5,765 nt of DNA. Source: an uncultured beta proteobacterium. GTDB taxonomy: Bacteria > Pseudomonadota > Gammaproteobacteria > Burkholderiales > Burkholderiaceae_C. This document shows positions 1-5,765 of the stretch, piece by piece. The DNA is taken from NCBI GenBank assembly GCA_903885415.1, contig CAISIP010000160.1, forward strand, positions 1 to 5,765, written 5' to 3'. How positions within the stretch are numbered: position 1 is the first letter of the stretch; the number at the start of each line of letters is the position of its first letter. A program made the translations under genes and the position numbers. The notes under the pieces were generated by a model. It searched no databases. It worked only from the letters and a program-made list of their open reading frames with translations, and was not told the origin of the DNA.

Positions 1-714
1 ATGGCGCCCAAAGTGTCCGAGGCACTCAAGATCCTGAGCGGGATCGACCAACCCGTCAACTTCACGCCCGCCACGTCCAATGTGAATTTAAGGATTTATA
101 TCAGCGACGCGGGACTGCATGTCGTCATGCCGCAAGTGGTAGAGCGAATGAATGTGCATGCGCCTCATGCGAGCCTAACCGTTGTAGACCTGAGGCCCAA
201 CGAAGTGACTGCGGCGCTGGACGGCGGCAGCATCGACATGGCTGTGGGCTACTTCCTCGACATGCCCAACTGGGCGCGACAGCAAGTGGTCCGTGCCACT
301 TCATACGTTTGCGCAGTCCGCAAAAACCATCCGCGTATCCAAGATGCGCTGACGCTCGAACAATTCCTTGCGGAGCGCCATTGCGCCTATTGGACCTCTG
401 GCTCCTCGCACAGCAAACTGGAGCAAACACTGTCCCGGCAGAGAATAGTGCGCGATGTTGCGTTCAGATCGCCGAGCTTTACTTCCATGCTCCTCCTCGC
501 GTCGCAGTCTGACATGATCGCTACGGTCCCGGAAGACCTCGCATTCACTTTCAACCGGATCCTCGACATCTGCCTGCATCCGTGCCCCGTGGCCTTGCCG
601 CGTTTTGAGATCAGGCAATACTGGCATGAGCGGCAGCACGCTGCACCTGCGTCCAAGTGGCTTCGCGGGCTTTTTAGGGGCGCGGCGGCTGACCTGCCGC
701 GAGGTGTCGGTTGA
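1..714 (+). CDS. LysR-type transcriptional regulator, NahR/DntR-like effector-binding domain (5' part outside the window)
   Basis: This is the C-terminal part of a LysR-family regulator, a cytoplasmic DNA-binding protein that senses a small molecule and activates neighbouring genes. The 237 residues visible are essentially only the linker and the periplasmic-binding-protein-like effector domain. The segment FTPATSN near residues 21-27, the stretch VMPQVVERMNVHAPHASL (about 42-59), IDMAVGYF (78-85), TLEQFLAERH (118-127) and the C-terminal RQYWHERQHAAPASKWLR (about 207-224) follow the NahR/DntR/LinR subgroup pattern. The 60-70-residue N-terminal winged helix-turn-helix is missing. The ATG at base 1 is therefore most likely an internal methionine, with the true start upstream of the window, although a genuinely 5'-truncated gene cannot be excluded. 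The usual acidic residue in the family's 'HxDPxxxWLR' tail is alanine here. It is co-directional with the permease gene, not divergent as is common for LysR genes. The effector is unknown; aromatic-type ligands are known for the subgroup only. Confidence 0.9.
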   Translation: MAPKVSEALKILSGIDQPVNFTPATSNVNLRIYISDAGLHVVMPQVVERMNVHAPHASLTVVDLRPNEVTAALDGGSIDMAVGYFLDMPNWARQQVVRATSYVCAVRKNHPRIQDALTLEQFLAERHCAYWTSGSSHSKLEQTLSRQRIVRDVAFRSPSFTSMLLLASQSDMIATVPEDLAFTFNRILDICLHPCPVALPRFEIRQYWHERQHAAPASKWLRGLFRGAAADLPRGVG

Positions 715-717
715 GCG

Positions 718-745
718 TTGACGGATCGGATGTGTCGCATAAAAA
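718..745 (+). promoter_or_regulatory. Candidate sigma70 promoter upstream of the permease gene
   Basis: TTGACG (718-723, five of six matches to the -35 consensus) is followed after 16 bases by TAAAAA (740-745, four of six matches to the -10). It begins just after the stop of the regulator gene at 712-714. A perfect 8-base palindrome, CTCTAGAG (746-753), lies where the transcript would start and could be an operator. It would give a leader of about 145 bases before the permease ATG. This rests on motif matching by eye only. Confidence 0.3.
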
Positions 746-794
746 CTCTAGAGAAATATGGTATTGGCGTCGAACTTAAGAGGCTAGGGTATTG

Positions 795-811
795 ATTTTG
801 GGCCGTAAAAT
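795..811 (+). promoter_or_regulatory. Candidate LysR-type box (T-N11-A, inverted repeat)
   Basis: ATTTT (795-799), seven bases, then AAAAT (807-811) form a 5+5 inverted repeat. It contains the T-N11-A spacing typical of LysR binding sites (for example T796 and A808). The right arm with the preceding T also makes TAAAAT (806-811), a five-of-six -10 box that lacks a recognisable -35, as is common for activator-dependent promoters. The location, between a LysR gene and the gene it may control, fits, but AT-rich inverted repeats of this size can occur by chance. Confidence 0.3.
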
Positions 812-898
812 TCCATCGAATAAGTAGCCTCATTGCGACCCCAAGTCATTCCGGTCGCCCCAAGGCAGTGGCAACAAAATTCATACGAGCCAAGCGCT

Positions 899-2134
899 AT
901 GCAACAAAAAACGAATCTCAGCGGTCGTCAAACATGGACGATTCTTGTTGGCGCTGCTGTCATGCTCAGTTTGGCCATGGGCATGCGACAAAGCTTTGGG
1001 CTGTTGCAGCCACACATGACCCGCGACATCGGCATCACAGCTGCCGATTTTTCCCTAGCAATTGCATTGCAAAATATCGTATGGGGCGCCACCCAACCCT
1101 TCGTGGGGATGTGGGCTGACAAATATGGAACCCGCCCTGTCGCACTGACCGGCGTAGCTATTTACATTCTTGGTTTGGTCTTCTTGCGCTTTGCAGATGC
1201 CGCCTGGATGGTCACTCTAGGGATGGGCTTTTGTGTCGGATTGGCGTTGTCTTGCACCGCCTCCAATATTGCAATGAACATCACGGTAAGGACAGTTAGC
1301 GCCGCCAAACGTGGGGCCGCGATGGGCGCCGTCTCGGCGATCGGTTCCTTGGGCCTCACGCTAGCGTCACCCCTGACCCAATCACTCATTACCCATTTCA
1401 ACTGGCAAATGGCAGTAGTTGGGTTTTTGAGTTTGGCCTGCGTCATGTTGCCGGCGTCCTTTTGGGGCAGCAAGGCGGACAGCATCCCAGCCGAGGCCAT
1501 CATTGGAAAACCACAATCGGTGAGCGATGCAATCACCGAAGCTTTGGGGCACAAAGGTTACCGGGTCTTGGCAATTGCATTTTTTGTTTGTGGCCTGCAA
1601 TTGGTTTTTATCACCACGCACCTACCCGCCTATTTGGATATTTGCGGCATGGATCCAACAACCGCAAGCAACACACTGGCATTGGTTGGTTTATTCAATG
1701 TGATCGGGTCATACTTGTTCGGTTGGCTGGGCGATCGCTACTCCAAGCGCATGCTATTGGGTGGAATCTATATGCTTCGCTCATTGGCCTTATTCATGTT
1801 CTTTTCTTTTCCACCTACAACGCTCACCACTCTCATATTTGGGGCAGTCCTGGGCACTTTGTGGCTCGGCGTTGTGCCCCTCGTGTCTGGATTAATTGTC
1901 CACATGTTTGGACTGCGATTCATGGCTACTTTGGCGGGCGTTGCCTTCATGAGCCATCAGGTCGGATCTTTTTTGGGGGCCTGGGGTGGCGGGTATATCT
2001 TCAACTATTTTGGAAACTACGATCTCGCATGGAAATTGGCGGTGGCGATTGGTGTTGTTGCGGGCGCTTTCCAAATGACGATGAACGTACAACCCTCAGA
2101 GAGAATGCGCAACAAATTAGTCGTACCGACCTAA
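899..2134 (+). CDS. Major facilitator superfamily permease (12 transmembrane helices)
   Basis: A 411-residue inner-membrane secondary transporter, a normal length for the superfamily. Twelve hydrophobic segments can be placed at about residues 13-35, 53-72, 80-98, 103-125, 139-160, 168-189, 222-240, 258-277, 284-304, 308-333, 342-362 and 375-393, with a polar central loop at about 190-220. The signature loop between helices 2 and 3 reads GMWADKYGTRPV (70-81), and its second-half echo is GWLGDRYSKRML (275-286). The N-terminal pattern RQSFGLLQPHMTRD resembles monocarboxylate or oxalate/formate-antiporter-like MFS proteins, so an organic anion substrate is plausible but unproven. The ATG at 899 was chosen over the in-frame TTG at 833: the extra 22 residues are polar and carry no family features, the TTG has no ribosome site, and a weak GAG (887-889) precedes the ATG by 9 bases. 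The gene is notably poorer in GC than its neighbours (sampled 60-base blocks 45-48% against 65-70% in the hydrolase gene). Confidence 0.92.
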   Translation: MQQKTNLSGRQTWTILVGAAVMLSLAMGMRQSFGLLQPHMTRDIGITAADFSLAIALQNIVWGATQPFVGMWADKYGTRPVALTGVAIYILGLVFLRFADAAWMVTLGMGFCVGLALSCTASNIAMNITVRTVSAAKRGAAMGAVSAIGSLGLTLASPLTQSLITHFNWQMAVVGFLSLACVMLPASFWGSKADSIPAEAIIGKPQSVSDAITEALGHKGYRVLAIAFFVCGLQLVFITTHLPAYLDICGMDPTTASNTLALVGLFNVIGSYLFGWLGDRYSKRMLLGGIYMLRSLALFMFFSFPPTTLTTLIFGAVLGTLWLGVVPLVSGLIVHMFGLRFMATLAGVAFMSHQVGSFLGAWGGGYIFNYFGNYDLAWKLAVAIGVVAGAFQMTMNVQPSERMRNKLVVPT

Positions 2135-2250
2135 GGGGCCGAAAATAGAGCGATGATGTCGATCTACACTTCAATGGCACGATAAAGAAACTGAGCTGCT
2201 TCGTTTTTCATCGTCAGCTTGACTTTTCCAAGCCGTTGATTTTCGCGGCA

Positions 2251-2260
2251 TGAGCGCTCA
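2251..2260. repeat. Perfect 10-base palindrome TGAGCGCTCA
   Basis: TGAGC is followed directly by its complement GCTCA. The palindrome sits in the gap between the permease and the hydrolase. Its AGCGCT core recurs in the palindrome at 2335-2342 (centres 83 bases apart, about eight helical turns). It may be a regulator half of a looped operator, but it is short enough to be chance. Confidence 0.35.
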
Positions 2261-2312
2261 GTGGTTCTGGTGCAAGCCCACACATCTTTCGCCACGAACT
2301 ATCATGAAAGCG

Positions 2313-2326
2313 GCGCGATATCGTGC
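2313..2326. repeat. 14-base imperfect palindrome with CGATATCG core
   Basis: Bases 2313-2326 read GCGCGATATCGTGC. The central CGATATCG (2316-2323) is perfect and the outer GC/GC pairs match, with one G-T mismatch at 2315/2324. It lies about 36 bases upstream of the candidate -10 box of the hydrolase operon, a position suited to an activator. The binding protein is unknown. Confidence 0.35.
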
Positions 2327-2334
2327 GCCAGCCA

Positions 2335-2342
2335 TAGCGCTA
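2335..2342. repeat. Perfect 8-base palindrome TAGCGCTA
   Basis: This palindrome occupies roughly the -35 position of the candidate promoter whose -10 box is at 2362-2367. It shares the AGCGCT core with the palindrome at 2251-2260. A seven-of-eight match, AAGCGCTA, lies at 892-899 across the permease start codon. Confidence 0.3.
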
Positions 2343-2361
2343 AAAAATAGCCCTGCGTTGA

Positions 2362-2367
2362 TATACT
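2362..2367 (+). promoter_or_regulatory. Candidate -10 box of the hydrolase-receptor operon
   Basis: TATACT matches five of six bases of the sigma70 -10 consensus and lies 46 bases before the hydrolase ATG. No good -35 hexamer is present 16-18 bases upstream. The region there holds the TAGCGCTA palindrome, with a second palindrome further up. This suggests an activator-dependent promoter (inference). Confidence 0.4.
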
Positions 2368-2400
2368 GACGCTCCTTGCACAGACCGTTCGCCAACCATT

Positions 2401-2404
2401 GAGG
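2401..2404 (+). promoter_or_regulatory. Shine-Dalgarno GAGG that fixes the hydrolase start
   Basis: GAGG lies 9 bases before the ATG at 2414, which supports that start over the in-frame TTG at 2399 that overlaps this site. It sits inside a small ATTG-AGG-CAAT inverted repeat (2398-2408), too weak to claim as a structural control. Confidence 0.6.
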
Positions 2405-2413
2405 CAATTTTTC

Positions 2414-4258
2414 ATGTCGGATCGCGATGATATTTCAAAGGCCTGGAAACTGCCGCCCAGCGCATACATGGAAAAGCGTCCGCCTGAATACGCGCTGCCA
2501 CCGCAGCCGTTTTCCTGCTACGTCACTATGCGTGACGGTGTGCAAATCGCAGTGGATGTTTACATACCCCAGAGCTTGCGCCAGTCGGCAGATGCGCAAA
2601 GCAAGTTCCCGACCATTATCGTGGCGACCCCCTACTATCGACGCTTCAAGACAGAGGGGCCGGTCGCAGAATCCACGCCGATGGCTTGCCGCTATCGGGA
2701 TGCCTTCGTACCGCGAGGATACGCACTGGTAGTCATCGACGTGCGAGGCACTGGAGCGAGTTTCGGCACGCGGGACTCTTTCCGCTCGCCGAAGGAGCGT
2801 GAGGATTTCGGCCAGATCGCGCAGTGGATCGTGGAGCAGTCATGGTCAGACGGAAAGATTGGCGCTACCGGCATCTCCTATCCCGGAGCGGCTTCACTGT
2901 TCCTCGCCGGGACCGGCCATCCGGCCGTGAAGGCGATAGCGCCACTTTTCGCTGTCAACGAAATCTACGCAGAACAACTCTACCCTGGCGGGATGCTATC
3001 GAAAATATGGACCGAGGACTACAACGACTGCTGCGTATCGCTCGACCACAACCTGACCGAGGCTATCAAGAAGTACGCCTATTTCGGCGACCCCGCCTTC
3101 CGCGGGCCGCATCCCGTCGATGAGGATGCCGACAGCGTTCTGCTCACCCAAGCAATGCAGCAGCATCGCCAGAATTTCAATCTGCACGACGCCGCGCCCG
3201 AGTACGCCTTTCGGGGCGAGGGCCTGCTGCACGACCCCGAACTCACGCTGGATGCGTGCAGCCCATTTTCTTACTACAAATATTTTGCTAAGGACGTAGC
3301 GATCTACTCGTGCTCTGGCTGGTTCGACGGTTCGGGCTACAGCAGCGCGGCCATCAGTCGATTCATGACGCTGAAGCGGGACAATCACTTTCTAACTTTA
3401 GGGCCATGGGACCACGGCGCGCGCACCAACGGTTCACCATGGCGCGACCGACAAGCACCGCACTTCGACCTGTTCGGGGAGGTAGTTCGATTTTTCGACC
3501 ACTACCTGATGGGCAGGAAGACGGGCCTGGACCTAGAGCAACGCATCCATTATTTCAGTGTGCACGCCGAGGTGTGGCAAGCTGCCGACCAGTGGCCGCC
3601 GGTGCCACGAAGTGCCAAGATGTACCTCGTCCCCGATGCGCTTTCCGCGCAACCGCCCTCCCGGGAAACAAAAGTTGCCTATCAGGTGGAATTCGGGACG
3701 ACGACAGGCCGCAAGACGCGCTACGAGCGCCTTGGGTTGCTTGATATCCCGGAGTACTACGGGGACTGGCACGGCCGTGACACTGCGTTACTTAATTTCA
3801 CCTCGCAGCCCTTCGAGGAGCCGATGGAGTTGACCGGCCACGCGGTGCTAAAGCTACTATTTTCCGCAAGCGAGACCGATGCCGCAGTCTTCGCGTATCT
3901 GAGCGAGGTCGACGCGGATGGTCATGTGCATTACGTGACAGAAGGAATGCTGCGCGCGCTCCATCGCAAGACGAGCTTGCCGCCCTACAATTACGCCTGC
4001 GACTGGACTTACCGATCGTTTCAGCGAAAGGATGCACAGTTGTTGGAGCCAAGCGTACCCACGCAACTGGAAATTTCCCTTTTGCCGACCTCGTGGATCT
4101 TCGCCAAAGGCAGCCGGCTGCGACTTTCCATTGCAGGCGCCGATTCGCTGCACTACGCGCAAGTTCCGCATGGCCGGCCGCCAAGGTTTGAGATCGGATG
4201 CGGCGGCGCAGCGGGATCGACCATCGAATTGCCAATGCGTACGTTCAAAGCGGGATAA
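2414..4258 (+). CDS. CocE/NonD family serine hydrolase (X-Pro dipeptidyl-peptidase S15-like)
   Basis: A 614-residue hydrolase of ester or amide bonds, similar in length to cocaine esterase CocE and alpha-amino-acid ester hydrolases. No signal peptide is present, so it should be cytoplasmic. The N-terminal strand YVTMRDGVQIAVDVYIP (about 36-52) opens the alpha/beta fold. ATPYY (71-75) carries the tyrosine that usually completes the oxyanion hole. IDVRGTGASFGT (108-119) is a family hallmark. The nucleophile elbow GISYPG puts the catalytic serine at 155 (codon 2876-2878); the acid is Asp305 in GWFDG and the base His334 in GPWDHG, so the triad is complete. A helical cap lies between about 180 and 285. 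The C-terminal half from about 380 is the jelly-roll domain, seen in the PFEEPMELTGHAVLKL, VTEGMLRALHR and GSRLRLSIAGAD stretches. The start at ATG 2414 follows a GAGG at good spacing. It is the first gene of a pair with the Bug receptor 10 bases downstream. The substrate cannot be inferred: the family includes esterases, beta-lactam acylases and glutaryl acylases. Confidence 0.93.
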   Translation: MSDRDDISKAWKLPPSAYMEKRPPEYALPPQPFSCYVTMRDGVQIAVDVYIPQSLRQSADAQSKFPTIIVATPYYRRFKTEGPVAESTPMACRYRDAFVPRGYALVVIDVRGTGASFGTRDSFRSPKEREDFGQIAQWIVEQSWSDGKIGATGISYPGAASLFLAGTGHPAVKAIAPLFAVNEIYAEQLYPGGMLSKIWTEDYNDCCVSLDHNLTEAIKKYAYFGDPAFRGPHPVDEDADSVLLTQAMQQHRQNFNLHDAAPEYAFRGEGLLHDPELTLDACSPFSYYKYFAKDVAIYSCSGWFDGSGYSSAAISRFMTLKRDNHFLTLGPWDHGARTNGSPWRDRQAPHFDLFGEVVRFFDHYLMGRKTGLDLEQRIHYFSVHAEVWQAADQWPPVPRSAKMYLVPDALSAQPPSRETKVAYQVEFGTTTGRKTRYERLGLLDIPEYYGDWHGRDTALLNFTSQPFEEPMELTGHAVLKLLFSASETDAAVFAYLSEVDADGHVHYVTEGMLRALHRKTSLPPYNYACDWTYRSFQRKDAQLLEPSVPTQLEISLLPTSWIFAKGSRLRLSIAGADSLHYAQVPHGRPPRFEIGCGGAAGSTIELPMRTFKAG

Positions 4259-4261
4259 GGA
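4257..4261 (+). promoter_or_regulatory. Ribosome binding site overlapping the hydrolase stop codon
   Basis: AAGGA overlaps the TAA stop (4256-4258) and lies 7 bases before the ATG at 4269. This fixes the receptor start and implies that ribosomes ending the hydrolase can re-initiate on the receptor. Confidence 0.75.
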
Positions 4262-4268
4262 ACACTCG

Positions 4269-5246
4269 ATGACGACACAAAAACTCGGCTTGCTACTTGC
4301 CATGGCAATGATGGCGCTGACCGCACCCATGCCTGCGCAGGCACAACCATACCCTGCTCGAACCATAAAGCTGATGGTTCCATGGCCGGCAGGCGGCGCG
4401 ACTGACAATGTGGCGCGTGTTGTCGCGCAAAAACTCGCACCAATCCTCGGCCAGCCGGTAGTGGTCGAGAATCGCGCGGGGGCTACAGGTACCATCGGGA
4501 CGCAATTGGTGATCCAGTCCCCTCCCGACGGCTATACGCTTGTCTTCATGGCCGCGAGCCTGCATACCTTCAGTCCGCACTTGATGAAGGACATGGCCTT
4601 TGATACGGTCGCCGACATCACCCCCATTTCGATGAGCGTGCTGTTTCCCTATGTGCTCGCCGTGTCGACAGACAGTCCCTATAAGAATGTAACGGACCTT
4701 ATAAAAGCAGCAAAGGCACAACCCGGAAAACTCACCTACGGCTCATTTGGCATCGGCAGTGGGCCGAACATCGTGACCGAACTGTTCAAGCAGCAAACGG
4801 GAACCGACGTCCTGCACGTGCCGTATAAGGGGGGCTCCCAACTGACCGCGGGCCTTCTGGGCAACGAAGTGAGCATGATGTTCGATTCGCTTCCCTCACC
4901 TCTGGGTCAAATTCGCGGCGGCAAATTCCGTGCGCTTGCAGTGACCGGTGGGGAGCGTTCACCAGTGGTCCCGGATGTGCCAACCCTGAAGGAGTCGGGC
5001 GTCAACATCGAAGCGATTATCTGGCTCGGACTGGGTGGCCCACCGAAAATGTCTCCCGACATCGTGTCAAAGTTGTTCGAGGCGATGAAGCAGGTCGCCC
5101 GCGATGTGGAGGTGCAGAAACGTATTAGCGACATGGGTGCGCAGGCGACCGTAAGCGCGTCGCCTCAGCAATTCCGCGAGTTCATGCTGGCCGAACGGGA
5201 ACGATGGGGACGCGTCATTCGGGACGCGAAGATCTCTTCCGATTAG
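4269..5246 (+). CDS. Bug-family (TctC-like) periplasmic solute-binding protein
   Basis: A 325-residue extracytoplasmic receptor of the tripartite tricarboxylate transporter type, a typical length. Residues 1-25 form a Sec signal peptide: a short polar N-terminus with Lys5, a hydrophobic core LGLLLAMAMMALTA, and a cleavage site after AQA, before QPYPAR. The mature protein shows the family motifs in order: VPWPAGGATDN (37-47), VVVENRAGATGTIG (64-77), PPDGYTL (85-91), YGSFGIGSGPN (157-167), HVPYKGG (183-189) and a conserved PDVPTLKESG (235-244). The ligand is usually a carboxylate or small polar organic molecule held by the two-domain clamshell; which one is not visible. No tctA or tctB membrane genes lie in the window, so this is an orphan receptor, as most Bug proteins in Burkholderiales are. 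It may lend the ligand to a distant transporter or act as a sensor. The ATG at 4269 follows a strong ribosome site. An in-frame extension upstream lies inside the hydrolase gene, would bury the signal peptide and is rejected. Confidence 0.94.
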   Translation: MTTQKLGLLLAMAMMALTAPMPAQAQPYPARTIKLMVPWPAGGATDNVARVVAQKLAPILGQPVVVENRAGATGTIGTQLVIQSPPDGYTLVFMAASLHTFSPHLMKDMAFDTVADITPISMSVLFPYVLAVSTDSPYKNVTDLIKAAKAQPGKLTYGSFGIGSGPNIVTELFKQQTGTDVLHVPYKGGSQLTAGLLGNEVSMMFDSLPSPLGQIRGGKFRALAVTGGERSPVVPDVPTLKESGVNIEAIIWLGLGGPPKMSPDIVSKLFEAMKQVARDVEVQKRISDMGAQATVSASPQQFREFMLAERERWGRVIRDAKISSD

Positions 5247-5272
5247 CCCTTGTTGCACGGATCCACCAAGGG
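5247..5272. terminator. Candidate hairpin between convergent genes
   Basis: CCCTTG (5247-5252) and CAAGGG (5267-5272) form a six-base stem with a 14-base loop, starting right after the receptor stop. One G-U and one A-T pair could extend its base. No T-run follows on either strand, so it is a poor intrinsic terminator. Its place in the 54-base gap between convergent genes is the main argument. Confidence 0.3.
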
Positions 5273-5300
5273 TTCGCGGCCAGGTCAACGCATTAGGCGC

Positions 5301-5717
5301 TCAAGCGGGGTTCGGAAGCACATATTTGAAAGTGCCGGTAGCGTGGGCACACAGGCGGCCCTTATCGTCATACAGGCTTGCCTCGGTGAATGCCATGGTC
5401 GCGGTGCGCTGCATCATGCGGCCTTTGGCGATCAGTCTGCCCCTGGCCGGACGCATGAAGCTGGTCTTCATCTCGATCGTCACCGCCGCCATCTCCATTT
5501 GCACGCTGCGCGCCGCCGTCGCCATCGCGACATCAAGCAGCGTCATGGTAGCGCCGCCATGCGCCATCCCCAGCGAATTGAGGTGCTCGGGTCGCGGCGC
5601 AAACGCCAACTCGGACGCGCCCTCTTCGAAGCCGAGCAACTCTATGCCGAGGTGGTCTACAAAGGGGATGATGACACCAAAGCCCAGGGCCGCACGGGCT
5701 TGCGCCGGCTCAGCCAC
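5301..5717 (-). CDS. PaaI-like hotdog-fold acyl-CoA thioesterase
   Basis: A 138-residue single hotdog-domain protein, the usual size for PaaI/YdiI-type thioesterases, which hydrolyse acyl-CoA or aryl-CoA thioesters in the cytoplasm as dimers or tetramers. The active-site segment HLNSLGMAHGGATMTLLDVAM (about 45-65) has the expected Asn47, His53-Gly54-Gly55 and, on the central helix, Asp62, the usual catalytic acid. The later strand AAVTIEMKTSFMRPARG (77-93) and the closing HATGTFKYV (125-133) are also family-typical. The start is GTG at 5717: no other in-frame start lies close upstream, and the weak GGTGG (5728-5724) is well spaced. The GTG overlaps the end of the upstream dehydrogenase gene by 8 bases, so the two are probably co-transcribed and translationally coupled. 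The acyl group is unknown. The partner dehydrogenase suggests a role in clearing CoA esters in a degradation pathway (inference). Confidence 0.88.
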   Translation of the reverse strand: MAEPAQARAALGFGVIIPFVDHLGIELLGFEEGASELAFAPRPEHLNSLGMAHGGATMTLLDVAMATAARSVQMEMAAVTIEMKTSFMRPARGRLIAKGRMMQRTATMAFTEASLYDDKGRLCAHATGTFKYVLPNPA

Positions 5718-5765
5718 CGGTGACCACCGAAACGCCGCCGTCGACGGCCAGCCACTGGCCGGTGA
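5710..5765 (-). CDS. Short-chain dehydrogenase/reductase, C-terminal end only
   Basis: Reading the - strand from the window edge, the last 17 codons give TGQWLAVDGGVSVVTGG and then TGA (5712-5710). The G-Q-x-L-x-V-D-G-G sequence is the highly conserved C-terminal strand of classical short-chain dehydrogenases, which use NAD(P) to interconvert alcohols and ketones; some act as 3-hydroxyacyl-CoA dehydrogenases. The Rossmann fold and the Tyr-x-x-x-Lys active site lie outside the window, so cofactor and substrate are unknown. Its stop overlaps the GTG start of the thioesterase by 8 bases. It is a partial gene cut by the window edge and gives no sign of being broken. Confidence 0.72.
   Translation of the reverse strand, partial: TGQWLAVDGGVSVVTGG

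Noticed and set aside
833..898. TTG start giving the permease 22 more residues
   Set aside because: There is no ribosome site before the TTG, and the added residues are polar without family features. The ATG at 899 gives a standard short N-terminus before helix 1.
1462..2148. 228-codon + strand frame inside the permease gene
   Set aside because: It is a shifted reading of the permease. The translation is rich in His, Trp, Cys and Gly with no fold signature, while the permease frame shows clear helices and MFS motifs.
2217..2233. GCTTG-CAAGC hairpin after the permease gene as a terminator
   Set aside because: The stem is only five bases and lies more than 80 bases past the stop. The following sequence has no uninterrupted T-run close to the stem.
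2164..2295. Small - strand reading frame of 43 residues starting with GTG in the permease-hydrolase gap, containing KLTMKNEAAQFLYRAIEV
   Set aside because: It matches no family I recognise, has no clear ribosome site, and an in-frame stop sits just upstream of the GTG. It could be a degraded gene remnant, but nothing in the sequence supports that beyond chance.
4032..4268. N-terminal extension of the receptor by 79 residues
   Set aside because: It would overlap the hydrolase gene and place the signal peptide internally. The ATG at 4269 has a strong ribosome site and gives a classical signal peptide.
3857..4495. 212-codon open frame on the - strand spanning the hydrolase-receptor junction
   Set aside because: It is antisense to two well-supported genes, and its composition is low-complexity (rich in Arg, Ala, Ser) with no domain pattern. 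Long antisense frames are expected in GC-rich coding DNA.
1..5765. tRNA or rRNA genes, insertion sequences, CRISPR arrays, attachment sites
   Set aside because: No cloverleaf-like sequence, transposase motifs, terminal inverted repeats or regularly spaced direct repeats were found on either strand.

Overview
The window looks like a stretch of a Burkholderiales-type betaproteobacterial chromosome (Bordetella, Achromobacter, Cupriavidus, Variovorax and relatives). This is an inference from gene content. It holds a periplasmic tripartite-tricarboxylate 'Bug' receptor with no membrane partners next to it, a NahR-like LysR regulator, a CocE/NonD-type hydrolase, a PaaI-like thioesterase and the end of a short-chain dehydrogenase. 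Such sets are typical of the accessory catabolic loci of that order. The DNA is mostly GC-rich, but one gene (the MFS transporter) is clearly poorer in GC.

Layout on the + strand: the effector-binding part of a LysR-type regulator (1-714, start and helix-turn-helix not in the window); a 184-base gap with candidate promoter and LysR-box sequences; a complete 12-helix MFS permease (899-2134); a 279-base gap with three palindromes and a good -10 box; then a tightly linked pair, a cytoplasmic alpha/beta hydrolase of the CocE/NonD S15 type (2414-4258) and a secreted Bug solute-binding protein (4269-5246). The Shine-Dalgarno of the second gene overlaps the stop codon of the first. On the - strand, converging on this pair, are a PaaI-like hotdog thioesterase (5301-5717) and, overlapping its GTG start by 8 bases, the last 17 codons of a short-chain dehydrogenase (5710-5765) that continues beyond the window.

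Inferred working: the permease and/or the Bug receptor handle an organic acid, ester or amide. The serine hydrolase cleaves an ester or amide bond. The dehydrogenase and thioesterase would belong to onward metabolism through alcohol/ketone and acyl-CoA intermediates. The LysR regulator is the obvious candidate controller. The substrate cannot be named from the sequence.

No RNA gene, insertion sequence, CRISPR array or phage element was seen. The window appears to be a conventional catabolic/transport cassette. I found no strong evidence for a new kind of system. The most interesting points are the receptor-hydrolase coupling, the palindrome cluster upstream of the hydrolase, and the compositional shift at the permease gene.
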